The notes: generated by a model not told the origin, from the sequence alone. DNA of 13,469 nt from Chloroflexota bacterium (GCA_021777365.1 JAJYDP010000056.1:1-13469); one strand, 5' to 3'. Positions 7,054 through 12,839 are shown, numbered from the stretch's first letter. Numbers and translations: made by a program.

Positions 7054-7239
7054 ATGGTTCGCAGAGTGCTTGCCGGCGTCTTCTGGTTCGTGGCCGTGGC
7101 GGCCTGGTACGGGTTCGCGTCGTTCGCGTTCGGGATCCCCGGGGCCCTGGGCCCCGTGATCGCCCTGGGCGTCGCCGCGTTCGTGGCCATCGACCCACGC
7201 CACTGGATCTGGGAGACGCGGCGGATCCGCCAGCAGTAA
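7054..7239 (+). CDS. Small hypothetical membrane protein, two transmembrane helices
   Basis: This ORF of 61 codons runs from ATG 7054 to TAA 7237-7239. The product has a short basic start (MVRR), one hydrophobic helix at about 5-27, a GIPGALGP turn, a second helix at about 30-46, and a charged tail with DPRHWIWETRRIRQQ. Charge distribution suggests both ends are cytoplasmic. The residue make-up is clearly that of a membrane protein, unlike the shadow ORFs in the other frames, and this supports a real gene. The upstream frame is open for hundreds of bases but encodes only repeat-derived Pro/Arg-rich sequence, so the ATG after it is preferred. No ribosome-binding site is evident; a weak CACCAT lies 7 nt upstream. 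No family is recognised and no function is proposed. Confidence 0.65.
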   Translation: MVRRVLAGVFWFVAVAAWYGFASFAFGIPGALGPVIALGVAAFVAIDPRHWIWETRRIRQQ

Positions 7240-7243
7240 CCGG

Positions 7244-7271
7244 GGCCGGCTGGCGTCGGCTGGCGCCGGCC
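7244..7271. terminator. Inverted repeat between converging genes, possible bidirectional terminator
   Basis: GGCCGGC at 7244-7250 and GCCGGCC at 7265-7271 form a perfect 7-bp inverted repeat with a 14-nt loop. It sits exactly between the TAA at 7239 and the stop of the opposing amidohydrolase gene at 7272. Position favours termination for both genes, but neither side has a T-tract. Confidence 0.4.
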
Positions 7272-8927
7272 TCAGCGGCCCTCGAGCGCGGCGTCCTCGT
7301 GGACGGGGACGCCCTCCAGCAGGGTCAGGACCACGCGCGCGTCGCCGATCGGGCCTGCATCCCGCGCCAGCACGTCACGGTCGAGCACGACCAGGTCGGC
7401 CAGCTTCCCCACCTCGACGGTGCCCGTGACGGCGTCCAGGTGGTTCACGTACGCCGAGCCGATGGTGAAGGCCGCCAGCGCGTCGGGCAGGTCGAGCGCC
7501 TGCTCCGGCAGCAGCGGCTCGGCCGTGCGGTCCTCCGGCGACACCCGGTTCACCGCCACCTCCACCTCCTCCAGCACGTTCGGGGTGCTCACCGTCCAGT
7601 CGCTGCCGCCTGCCAGTACGGCACCGGTGCGGCGCAGCGAGCGGAACGGGTACTGCAGGAGGTAGCGCTCCGGCGGCAGGAACGGGCGGGTGAGCTCCAC
7701 CATCTGGGGATCGTTGCAGGCCCAGTAGGGCTGGATGGTGGCGGTGACGCCGAGGGGGCGGAAGCGCGCCACGTCGGCCGGGTCCACCACCTGGAGGTGC
7801 GCCAGGTGGTGCCGGTGGTCTGACGGCCCGTTGGCACGTCGCGCTGCCTCGATCGCGTCGAGCGCCTCCCGGACCGCGCGGTCGCCCAGCGCGTGGACGT
7901 GGACCTGGAACCCTTCGGCATCGAGCCGGGTCACGTGCGCCTTCAGCAGCTCCGGGTCCACGAAGCTGACCCCGCGGTTGGCCGTGGCGTGCCCGTGGCC
8001 GTCCAGGTAGGGTTCGAGCATCGCCGCGCTGCCGTTCTCCGCCACGCCGTCCTGCATGATCTTGACCGTCGACGCGCGCAGTCGGCCGAGCGTGCCCGTC
8101 CGTCGCCGCTCGATCATCTCGTCGATCTGCTCGCCGCCCCGTTCCCGCTCCCACCAGAGCGACGCCACGACGCGCGCCGTCAGGAGGCCCCGCTCGGCGG
8201 CCAGCCGGTACGCGGCCAGGTCGTCGGGCGTCACCCAGGCGTCCTGCCAGGCAGTGATCCCCAGGCGCTGCAGGTAGGCCTGCGCCAGCCCGATCCCCTT
8301 CACGCGATCCTCGAGCGTCACCGGGGGCAGGATCCGCTTCACGGCCTCCATGGCGCCCTCGTGCAGGGTGCCGGTCGGCTCGCCGTCCGCGTCACGCTCG
8401 ATGCGGCCGTGGACGGGGTCGGGAGTCGCACGGGTGATCCCGGCGACCGCGAGGGCCCGGCTGTTGGCCCACGCGCCGTGCGCGTCGCGGTTGATGAAGA
8501 AGGCCGGGCGATCCGGCACCACCGCGTCGAGATCCTCGCGTCGCGGCGTGCCGCCGGGGAACGCCTCCATGTACCAGCCGTCACCCAGCACCCATGGGAT
8601 GTCGGGATTGGCGACGGCGTAGCGTCGGATCGCCTGCCGGTACGCCTCGAGCGTGCGCGGCAGGTCGTGCAGGGGGCAACGCAGGAGCCCGATCCCGGCC
8701 ATGGACGGGTGGACGTGCGCGTCCTGGAACCCGGGCAGCACGGTGCGCCCGGCCAGGTCGATGCGGCGCGTGCGGGGGCCTGCCAGCTCGGCGACCTCCC
8801 GGTCGGGCCCGACCGCGACGATCCTGCCGCCCAGCACCGCCACCGCGGATGCCGTGCGCCGCACGGCGTCCATCGTCTGGACCGACCCGCCGACCAGGAC
8901 GAGGTCAGCCGCCCAACGGTCGCTCAT
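7272..8927 (-). CDS. YtcJ-like metal-dependent amidohydrolase (Amidohydro_3)
   Basis: This 551-residue hydrolase belongs to the amidohydrolase superfamily, YtcJ/NfdA-like branch, which cleaves C-N bonds of amides or N-acyl compounds using bound metal. The N-terminal beta-sandwich (about 1-62) leads into the first metal motif, PGFQDAHVHP (65-74, H71 and H73). K289 in TVKIMQDG is a candidate bridging residue. Later ligands fit H343/H345 in VHVHALGDRA, H377 in HHLAHLQVV, and D443 in GGSDWTVSTPN. The C-terminal strand set returns at GTVEVGKLADLVVLDRD (502-518). The start is ATG 8927, preceded by GGAGGAG five bases upstream, the clearest Shine-Dalgarno site in the window. The longer open frame upstream is repeat-derived and not part of the protein. 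There is no signal peptide. The substrate cannot be predicted, and no neighbour gives a clue. Confidence 0.9.
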   Translation of the reverse strand: MSDRWAADLVLVGGSVQTMDAVRRTASAVAVLGGRIVAVGPDREVAELAGPRTRRIDLAGRTVLPGFQDAHVHPSMAGIGLLRCPLHDLPRTLEAYRQAIRRYAVANPDIPWVLGDGWYMEAFPGGTPRREDLDAVVPDRPAFFINRDAHGAWANSRALAVAGITRATPDPVHGRIERDADGEPTGTLHEGAMEAVKRILPPVTLEDRVKGIGLAQAYLQRLGITAWQDAWVTPDDLAAYRLAAERGLLTARVVASLWWERERGGEQIDEMIERRRTGTLGRLRASTVKIMQDGVAENGSAAMLEPYLDGHGHATANRGVSFVDPELLKAHVTRLDAEGFQVHVHALGDRAVREALDAIEAARRANGPSDHRHHLAHLQVVDPADVARFRPLGVTATIQPYWACNDPQMVELTRPFLPPERYLLQYPFRSLRRTGAVLAGGSDWTVSTPNVLEEVEVAVNRVSPEDRTAEPLLPEQALDLPDALAAFTIGSAYVNHLDAVTGTVEVGKLADLVVLDRDVLARDAGPIGDARVVLTLLEGVPVHEDAALEGR

Positions 8928-9085
8928 GGTTCTCCTCCACCGGCCGCCGCCGGGCGGGCTCCGGCCCGTCCGCCGGGTGCCTGCCCTGCGTCCGCGGCCC
9001 GCCGTCCGTCGTCCTCGTCGCCCACGGGCGACCCTGCCGACATGATGCTCGTCCGGAGAGGGCCGGAGGCGGCAATGGCCGCAGC

Positions 9086-9236
9086 GCCGTGCCCCGTGCC
9101 GATCGTCGCCGCACCGCGCTGGGCCGCACCGTGCCGATCGCGCGCCGTGCCCCGTGCCGGTCGTCGCCGCGCCGCGCTGGGCCGCACCGTGCCGATCGCG
9201 CGCCGTGCCCCGTGCCGGTCGTCGCCGCGCCGCGCG
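9086..9236 (+). repeat. 58-bp tandem repeat, about 2.6 copies
   Basis: Units begin at 9086, 9144 and 9202, each opening with GCCGTGCCCCGTGCCG. Copies one and two differ only at a few bases, and the third breaks off after about 35 bp. Each unit also contains a shorter echo of GCCGTGCC as CACCGTGCCGATCG, so it may itself derive from a smaller duplication. The array lies upstream of the TatA-like promoter and is not in a coding frame (58 is not divisible by three). Confidence 0.95.
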
Positions 9237-9273
9237 GACCGGTGACGGGACGGCCCGGACAGCCACCGGGGCG

Positions 9274-9279
9274 TACCAT
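9274..9279 (+). promoter_or_regulatory. -10 element of a leaderless promoter for the TatA-like gene
   Basis: TACCAT is followed by GTGATC and then GTG 9286, the same six-base spacing as at the GH1, metallopeptidase and dehydratase genes. There is no Shine-Dalgarno sequence. A second in-frame GTG at 9280 is directly adjacent to the hexamer, so it would lie upstream of the expected transcription start; this decides for GTG 9286. Confidence 0.5.
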
Positions 9280-9285
9280 GTGATC

Positions 9286-9471
9286 GTGGATATCGGCCTG
9301 CTCTTGGTCATCATCCTGATCGCGGTCTTCGTGTGGCGCGGCCCCAAGACCCTGCCCGAGCTGGGAAAGATGTTCGGCGAGGGCGTGCGCGCGGTCCGGC
9401 GCGAGGCCCGTCACGCCGCCGATGACGATCACGCCGAACCCGGGGCGCCGTCCGCACCCGACGGTCGCTGA
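9286..9471 (+). CDS. tatA: TatA/E-like twin-arginine translocase subunit
   Basis: This 61-residue protein has the TatA layout. A single N-terminal membrane helix (about 2-17) is followed by the hinge [11 protein letters not shown] (18-28) and an amphipathic helix to about 43, ending in an acidic, Pro-rich tail. TatA subunits multimerise with TatC to pass folded proteins with twin-arginine signals across the membrane. The hinge Gly-Pro and LPELGK block are the diagnostic parts. It is at the short end of the family and lacks the polar residue often present near the helix start. TatC is not in the window. GTG 9286 is chosen from promoter spacing. Its 3' end overlaps the predicted folE start by 50 bases, so the two genes are probably on one transcript. 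Confidence 0.82.
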   Translation: MDIGLLLVIILIAVFVWRGPKTLPELGKMFGEGVRAVRREARHAADDDHAEPGAPSAPDGR

Positions 9472-10204
9472 TCGCGTGGAACGCCTGCCCGAGCACGTCC
9501 GGGCGCTCGTCGCCGAGATCGAGACTGAGATCGGCGAGGAGGGCGCCGAGCCGCCGATCCTGGCTCCGACGCCGGCCGAGGTGATCGAGGGCCGGGCATC
9601 CGGGCCCGACGGGCAGGCGGCCCGGCTCGAGGGCGACGCGTTCGCGGTCGAGGCGGCGGTCCGACAGATCCTGGCCGAGATCGGCGAGGATCCCGACCGC
9701 CCGGGCCTGGTGGCGACGCCCAGGCGGGTCCACCGGATGTACGCGGAGCTCACCGCCGGCTACCACGTCGACCCCGCCAGGCTGATCAACGGCGCCATCT
9801 TCGACGTCGACTACAGCGAGATGGTCGTCGTCAAGGACATCCCCTTCTACAGCCTCTGCGAGCACCACCTGCTGCCGTTCTTCGGAAGCGCCGCGGTGGC
9901 GTACATCCCCCGGGGCAAGGTGATCGGGCTCTCGAAGATCCCTCGCATCGTCGAGATGTACGCGCGCCGGCTGCAGGTGCAGGAGCGCATGACACAGCAG
10001 ATCGCCGACTTCCTGATGGACACGATCGATCCGATGGGCGTGGGCGTGGTGCTGGAGGCGACGCACCTGTGCGCGGTGATGCGCGGTGTCAAGAAGAGCG
10101 GCACGGTGATGACCACGAGCGCAGTCCTGGGGGTCTTCCGCCGCCGGGACCGCACGCGGGCCGAGTTCTTCTCGCACCTGGAGCGGCGACCGCCCGAGCC
10201 GTAG
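9422..10204 (+). CDS. folE: GTP cyclohydrolase I with an N-terminal extension
   Basis: This 260-residue cytoplasmic enzyme should convert GTP to 7,8-dihydroneopterin triphosphate, the first step of tetrahydrofolate synthesis. The catalytic domain starts near residue 74 with [20 protein letters not shown]. Zinc ligands fit C146 and H149 in [10 protein letters not shown] and C217 in THLCAVMRG, and [10 protein letters not shown] (168-177) and [10 protein letters not shown] (224-233) are family blocks. The domain is complete and of normal size. Residues 1-70 are extra, and within them [19 protein letters not shown] (33-51) resembles the start of the catalytic domain (83-100). The start is uncertain: ATG 9422 overlaps the TatA-like gene by 50 bases, whereas GTG 9476 lies just after that gene's stop and would allow reinitiation. 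Neither has a Shine-Dalgarno sequence. A 721-bp repeat-rich gap follows. Confidence 0.93.
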   Translation: MTITPNPGRRPHPTVADRVERLPEHVRALVAEIETEIGEEGAEPPILAPTPAEVIEGRASGPDGQAARLEGDAFAVEAAVRQILAEIGEDPDRPGLVATPRRVHRMYAELTAGYHVDPARLINGAIFDVDYSEMVVVKDIPFYSLCEHHLLPFFGSAAVAYIPRGKVIGLSKIPRIVEMYARRLQVQERMTQQIADFLMDTIDPMGVGVVLEATHLCAVMRGVKKSGTVMTTSAVLGVFRRRDRTRAEFFSHLERRPPEP

Positions 10205-10207
10205 GCC

Positions 10208-10251
10208 GGATCCGGAGCCCGGATCCGGAGCCCGGATCCGGAGCCCGGATC
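10208..10251 (+). repeat. 13-bp tandem repeat, about 3.4 copies
   Basis: GGATCCGGAGCCC is repeated exactly at 10208, 10221 and 10234, with a partial GGATC at 10247. It starts four bases after the folE stop codon. Each unit contains the palindrome GGATCC. Confidence 0.95.
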
Positions 10252-10276
10252 GGCGGCGCGCCCCTTGCTGCGGGTC

Positions 10277-10423
10277 ACTCGCGCCGAACCCGCTCGAGCG
10301 TCGGACATCCGCGGCGGGGTTCGCGCCGGCGTTCGCGCCGGTCCCGAGCTTCTGGCCGAACTCGCGCCGAACCCGCTCGAGCGTCGGACATCCGCGGCGG
10401 CGTTCGCGCCGGTCCCGAGCTTC
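10277..10423 (+). repeat. Direct repeat pair, 83-bp offset, with a 12-bp internal duplication
   Basis: The first 41 bases of the copies (10277-10317 and 10360-10400) are identical and include CTCGAGCGTCGGACATCCGC. The shared ending GTTCGCGCCGGTCCCGAGCT begins at 10331 in copy one and 10402 in copy two. Copy one has an extra 12-bp duplication of GTTCGCGCCGGC. Near-identity suggests recent duplication. No function is apparent. Confidence 0.93.
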
Positions 10424-10474
10424 GCTCGGCGCGCTGGGCTCTCGCCCTGAGGTCTGGGTCCCGCAGGCAACCGC

Positions 10475-10527
10475 GGGCCCCCCGGGAACCCGGGCCCCGC
10501 ACGGGGCTCGGGCCCCGCACGGGGCTC
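10475..10527 (+). repeat. G/C hairpins and an 18-bp direct repeat
   Basis: CCCGGG-AA-CCCGGG at 10481-10494 is a perfect inverted repeat. It runs into two exact 18-bp units, GGGCCCCGCACGGGGCTC, at 10492-10509 and 10510-10527, each of which can fold as GCCCCG-CA-CGGGGC. The cluster could stall or terminate transcription coming from folE, but no T-tract follows. Confidence 0.8.
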
Positions 10528-10607
10528 GGATCCTGCAGGATGTGCACCGGAGGAACTCCGGGCCCCCACATTGGGCTCGGATCCTGCAGCATGTGCACCG
10601 GAGGAAC
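10522..10607 (+). repeat. 35-bp direct repeat pair, 51-bp offset, with palindromic core
   Basis: Copies lie at 10522-10556 and 10573-10607 and differ at one position. The first contains the perfect 12-bp palindrome ATCCTGCAGGAT; the second reads ATCCTGCAGCAT. Both continue into GTGCACCGGAGGAAC, which looks like a ribosome-binding site but is not followed by a usable start codon with a credible frame. Confidence 0.92.
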
Positions 10608-10911
10608 CGTAAGTCGGTTCGGCGGCCGTGGTCACGCGATGAGGGAGGGCGGCGTGCCGGCGCCCGGACTGGTTCGTGCGGGGCGTCGCCGCCGCGATGG
10701 CCTTCTGTGGCTGGATCATGCCGTCCCGGGTCCCGGGAACGCTCGGCGAGCCGACATAAGGTTCTGCCCAGGCACATCCAGCAGGATTGCGGGGGGACCG
10801 GCCCGAGGTCCGTCGGGGGTCCGGCGGATCGGCCCGAGCCCGGCCCGGCATCGGTTCGGTCCGGTCGGTGGCCCGTCGCCGTCCGACCGCAGGTGCGGGT
10901 CGCGCGCGACG

Positions 10912-10917
10912 TATGAT
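10912..10917 (+). promoter_or_regulatory. -10 element for the B12-binding mutase subunit gene
   Basis: TATGAT is the best -10 match in the window (five of six to TATAAT) and ends eight bases before ATG 10926. With no Shine-Dalgarno sequence in between, the message would be leaderless or carry only one or two leader bases. No -35 hexamer is seen at the normal distance. Placement this close to the ATG leaves no room for a 5' riboswitch. Confidence 0.55.
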
Positions 10918-10925
10918 GCGCGGCG

Positions 10926-11336
10926 ATGAGTGAGCGCCCCATCAAGGTCCTGATCGCCAAGCCCGGGCTGGACGGCCACGACCGCGGCGCGAAGGTCCTC
11001 GCGCGCGGCCTGCGCGATGAGGGCTTCGAGGTCGTGTACACCGGCCTGCGACAGACGCCCGAGATGATCGCGTCGGCTGCCCTGCAGGAGGACGTGGACG
11101 TGGTGGGCCTGTCGATCCTGTCGGGAGCGCACATGACGCTCCTCCCCAGGGTCTGCCGGGCGCTCCGCGACGAAGGGCTCACCGACGTGCTGGTGACGGC
11201 GGGCGGGATCATCCCGGACGACGACATCCCGGCGCTCCACGAGGCCGGCATCGACCGGGTGTTCGGGCCGGGCACCACCATCGGTGAGGTGGCGGAGTAC
11301 CTGCGCAGCCACGCGCGCTCGCGCGGGGACGCGTGA
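10926..11336 (+). CDS. B12-binding subunit of an acyl-CoA mutase (methylmalonyl-CoA mutase C-terminal type)
   Basis: This 136-residue protein consists only of a cobalamin-binding Rossmann-like domain. It opens with [20 protein letters not shown] (7-26), which holds the base-off/His-on motif DxHxxG (D16, H18, G21) that contacts cobalt. SILSG (63-67) and TAGGIIPD (91-98) are the other cofactor-contacting blocks. Stand-alone subunits of this kind pair with a separate TIM-barrel large subunit to isomerise methylmalonyl-CoA to succinyl-CoA. Close relatives serve isobutyryl-, 2-hydroxyisobutyryl- or ethylmalonyl-CoA mutases, so the exact substrate is open. No large subunit is present in the window. 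MeaB follows 145 bp downstream on the same strand, supporting the mutase role. The start ATG is fixed by the promoter and the family N-terminus. Confidence 0.92.
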   Translation: MSERPIKVLIAKPGLDGHDRGAKVLARGLRDEGFEVVYTGLRQTPEMIASAALQEDVDVVGLSILSGAHMTLLPRVCRALRDEGLTDVLVTAGGIIPDDDIPALHEAGIDRVFGPGTTIGEVAEYLRSHARSRGDA

Positions 11337-11481
11337 GGGGCCAGCCGGCGAACGGCCGCTCGCGGCGGTCCTCCGGGCGGGCGTGCGCGCCGGACGGCGG
11401 GCCCCGCGCCCGGCACCCTGGGACGGAGACGGGCGACTGCGCGCCCTTCGGCTGCGGCCGGCCCAGGCGGGATCCCTCGCG

Positions 11482-12639
11482 GTGACCAGCGCGGAGGAGC
11501 GTGGCAGGGATCTGGCCGAGCGCGCCCGGTCGGGCGATCGACGCGGACTCGCCCGCCTGCTCACCGAGATCGAGAACCGCACGCGCGTCTCCGAGGCTGC
11601 GCTGCGCGTGCTCTACCCGATGGCGGGGCAGGCGCACCTGGTGGGTGTGACGGGGGCGCCGGGCGCCGGCAAGAGCACGCTCGTCGCGGCGCTGGTCCGG
11701 GCGGTGCGCGCCACCGACCGCGCCGCCGCCGTGCTGGCCATCGACCCGTCCAGCCCGATCAGCGGGGGTGCCATCCTCGGTGACCGCGTGCGCATGCAGG
11801 AGCATGCCGGCGACCGCCAGGTGTTCATCCGGTCCATGGCGTCGCGCGGGCATTCCGGCGGGCTCGCGGCTGCCGCCGCAGATGCGTCGGCTGCCCTGGA
11901 TGCGGCGGGCTTCCCCTTCGTCTTCCTGGAGACGGTGGGCGCCGGCCAGAGCGAAGTCGAGGTCGCGTCCATCGCGGACACCACCGTGGTCGTGGAGGCG
12001 CCCGAGATGGGTGACGAGGTGCAGGCGATCAAGGCGGGGCTGCTCGAGGTCGCCGACCTGGTCGTGGTGACCAAGGGCGACCGCCCCGGGGCCCAGCGGA
12101 CCGCTGCCCAGATGCGCGCCATGTTGAGCATCGGCGCAGCCGACCACGGCGCGGCGGATGCGGGGCCGGACATGTCCGCCGTGGAGCACCACGCGTCGGC
12201 GGGGTCCGGCACGTGGGTCGTGGAGCACCACGCGGCTGCGGGGTCGGACGTGTCCGCCGTGGAGCACCACGCGCCGGCCGTGGGGCCGGACACCCCGGAC
12301 ACCGCCCATGCCATTCACGCCGTGTCGCGTGGTCGACGCCGACCGAAGCGACCGCAGGTGCTGCTGGTGACGGCACCGACCGGGGAGGGGATCGCCGAAC
12401 TGGTGGAGGCGCTGGATCGCCGCCTCGCCGCGCGGACGAGCGGGGCGCTCGAGTCGGCCCGGCTGGCGCGCGCGGCGGCACAGCTCGACGGGATCCTGAC
12501 CGAGCGACTGCGGTCCAGGCTGCACGACCCGCGGCTCGGCATCGAGGTCGATCACCTGGTGCGGGCGGTGGCGGGCCACGAGCTGGATCCCTACGAGGCG
12601 GCCGACCGCGTCATGGAGCGGGTCGCCCCCGCGCGCTGA
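11482..12639 (+). CDS. meaB: MeaB/ArgK-type G-protein chaperone of B12-dependent mutase, with repeat insertion
   Basis: This 385-residue SIMIBI-class GTPase loads and protects adenosylcobalamin on methylmalonyl-CoA mutase. The helical N-terminus (LAERARSGDRRGLARLLTEI, 11-30) leads to the P-loop GAPGAGKST (58-66). Switch and metal motifs follow at LAIDPSSPISGGAILGDR (85-102), FIRSMASRGHSGGL (115-128) and ETVGAGQSE (150-158). The base-recognition motif, usually NKxD, reads TKGD (197-200). Residues about 217-290 are an insertion containing three 13-residue repeats starting VEHHA, placed before the conserved PQVLLVTAPTGEG (291-303). The C-terminal dimerisation helices are present. Without the insert the length is typical. 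GTG 11482 is preferred because family members begin just there; the open frame upstream looks non-coding. No ribosome-binding site is clear. Confidence 0.9.
   Translation: MTSAEERGRDLAERARSGDRRGLARLLTEIENRTRVSEAALRVLYPMAGQAHLVGVTGAPGAGKSTLVAALVRAVRATDRAAAVLAIDPSSPISGGAILGDRVRMQEHAGDRQVFIRSMASRGHSGGLAAAAADASAALDAAGFPFVFLETVGAGQSEVEVASIADTTVVVEAPEMGDEVQAIKAGLLEVADLVVVTKGDRPGAQRTAAQMRAMLSIGAADHGAADAGPDMSAVEHHASAGSGTWVVEHHAAAGSDVSAVEHHAPAVGPDTPDTAHAIHAVSRGRRRPKRPQVLLVTAPTGEGIAELVEALDRRLAARTSGALESARLARAAAQLDGILTERLRSRLHDPRLGIEVDHLVRAVAGHELDPYEAADRVMERVAPAR
12181..12297 (+). repeat. 39-bp tandem repeat, three copies, in frame inside meaB
   Basis: Units start at 12181, 12220 and 12259, each opening with GTGGAGCACCACGCG and encoding VEHHA followed by eight variable residues. 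Upstream, GGGGCCGGACATGTCCGCC (from about 12162) resembles the end of a further unit. The period is 13 codons, so the frame is preserved. The His-rich repeats add a flexible segment to the G domain. Confidence 0.92.
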
Positions 12640-12670
12640 GCGGCGGGACAGGCCGATCGTCAGCCGAGCG

Positions 12671-12798
12671 GCTGCGCGCCGCGCAGGATGGCCGCGCGCC
12701 GCGCAGGATGGTCGCCCGCCGCGCAGGATGGCCGCGCGCCGCGAAGGATGGTCGCCCGCCGCGCAGGCCGCGCAGGATGGCCGCGCGCCGCGCAGGAC
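12671..12798 (+). repeat. 20-bp tandem repeat, about six copies
   Basis: Units of the form GCCGCGCGCCGCGCAGGATG alternate with GTCGCCCGCCGCGCAGGATG, starting at 12671, 12691, 12711, 12731 and 12751. A 9-bp extra GCCGCGCAG breaks the register near 12765, and further copies follow to about 12798. The alternation of two variants suggests that a 40-bp pair was duplicated. The array fills most of the 200-bp gap between meaB and the next gene. Confidence 0.95.
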
Positions 12799-12825
12799 GA
12801 CGGCATGCGCGTGCCGGGCGTGCAG

Positions 12826-12831
12826 TACCCT
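12826..12831 (+). promoter_or_regulatory. -10 element for the 3-hydroxyacyl-CoA dehydrogenase gene
   Basis: TACCCT fits TANNNT and ends eight bases before ATG 12840, the same spacing as at the B12-binding subunit gene. No Shine-Dalgarno sequence is present, so a leaderless or near-leaderless message is likely. No -35 box is recognised. Confidence 0.4.
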
Positions 12832-12839
12832 TCGGGTCC

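Larger units (their letters stand above)
8928..9285. other. 358-bp divergent intergenic region without a gene
   Basis: This gap separates the amidohydrolase start from the TatA-like start. It holds the amidohydrolase ribosome-binding site next to its ATG, the 58-bp tandem repeat at 9086-9236, and the TatA-like promoter hexamer at 9274-9279. Open frames crossing it in both directions have repetitive Arg/Ala/Pro-rich translations and are not credible genes. Confidence 0.75.
10205..10925. other. 721-bp intergenic region, repeat-rich, no credible gene
   Basis: This is the longest non-coding stretch in the window. It contains four separate direct-repeat families (10208-10251, 10277-10423, 10492-10527 and 10522-10607) and G/C hairpins at 10475-10527. 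Beyond 10610 there is non-repetitive sequence with short lower-GC patches (about 10691-10712 and 10755-10792) before the promoter hexamer at 10912. Open frames on either strand give Arg/Gly/Pro-rich translations without family features. I searched by eye for tRNA-like and cobalamin-riboswitch signatures and did not find them. A small RNA in the lower-GC half cannot be excluded. Confidence 0.7.

Noticed and set aside
9086..9236. Insertion-sequence remnant
   Set aside because: There is no transposase fragment, terminal inverted repeat or target duplication, only a simple tandem array.
7893..9245. Plus-strand open frame of 450 codons opposite the amidohydrolase
   Set aside because: It is a shadow of the real gene; the end of the frame is translated 58-bp repeat.
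10542..10916. Small gene of 124 codons starting after the GGAGG repeat
   Set aside because: The translation is Arg/Ser/Pro/Gly-rich, is partly made of repeat sequence, and ends in the promoter of the next gene. It shows no protein-like pattern.
10610..10925. Cobalamin riboswitch before the B12-binding subunit gene
   Set aside because: No B12-box-like sequence or recognisable core was seen, and the promoter hexamer lies 8 bases before the ATG, leaving no leader for a riboswitch.
9311..11416. Minus-strand open frame of 701 codons across folE and the mutase subunit
   Set aside because: It lies opposite two clearly identified genes and through repeats. Its translation is Arg/Pro/Ser-rich with no family motif. 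Long antisense frames are expected where stop codons are rare.
11284..11481. Longer MeaB N-terminus beginning at ATG 11284
   Set aside because: That frame overlaps the end of the mutase subunit gene and encodes Arg/Ala/Pro-rich sequence unlike MeaB. Family members begin near residue 1 of the GTG 11482 version.
11209..12579. Minus-strand open frame of 456 codons opposite meaB
   Set aside because: The plus strand encodes all GTPase motifs of MeaB, while this frame has only low-complexity His/Arg/Gly sequence.
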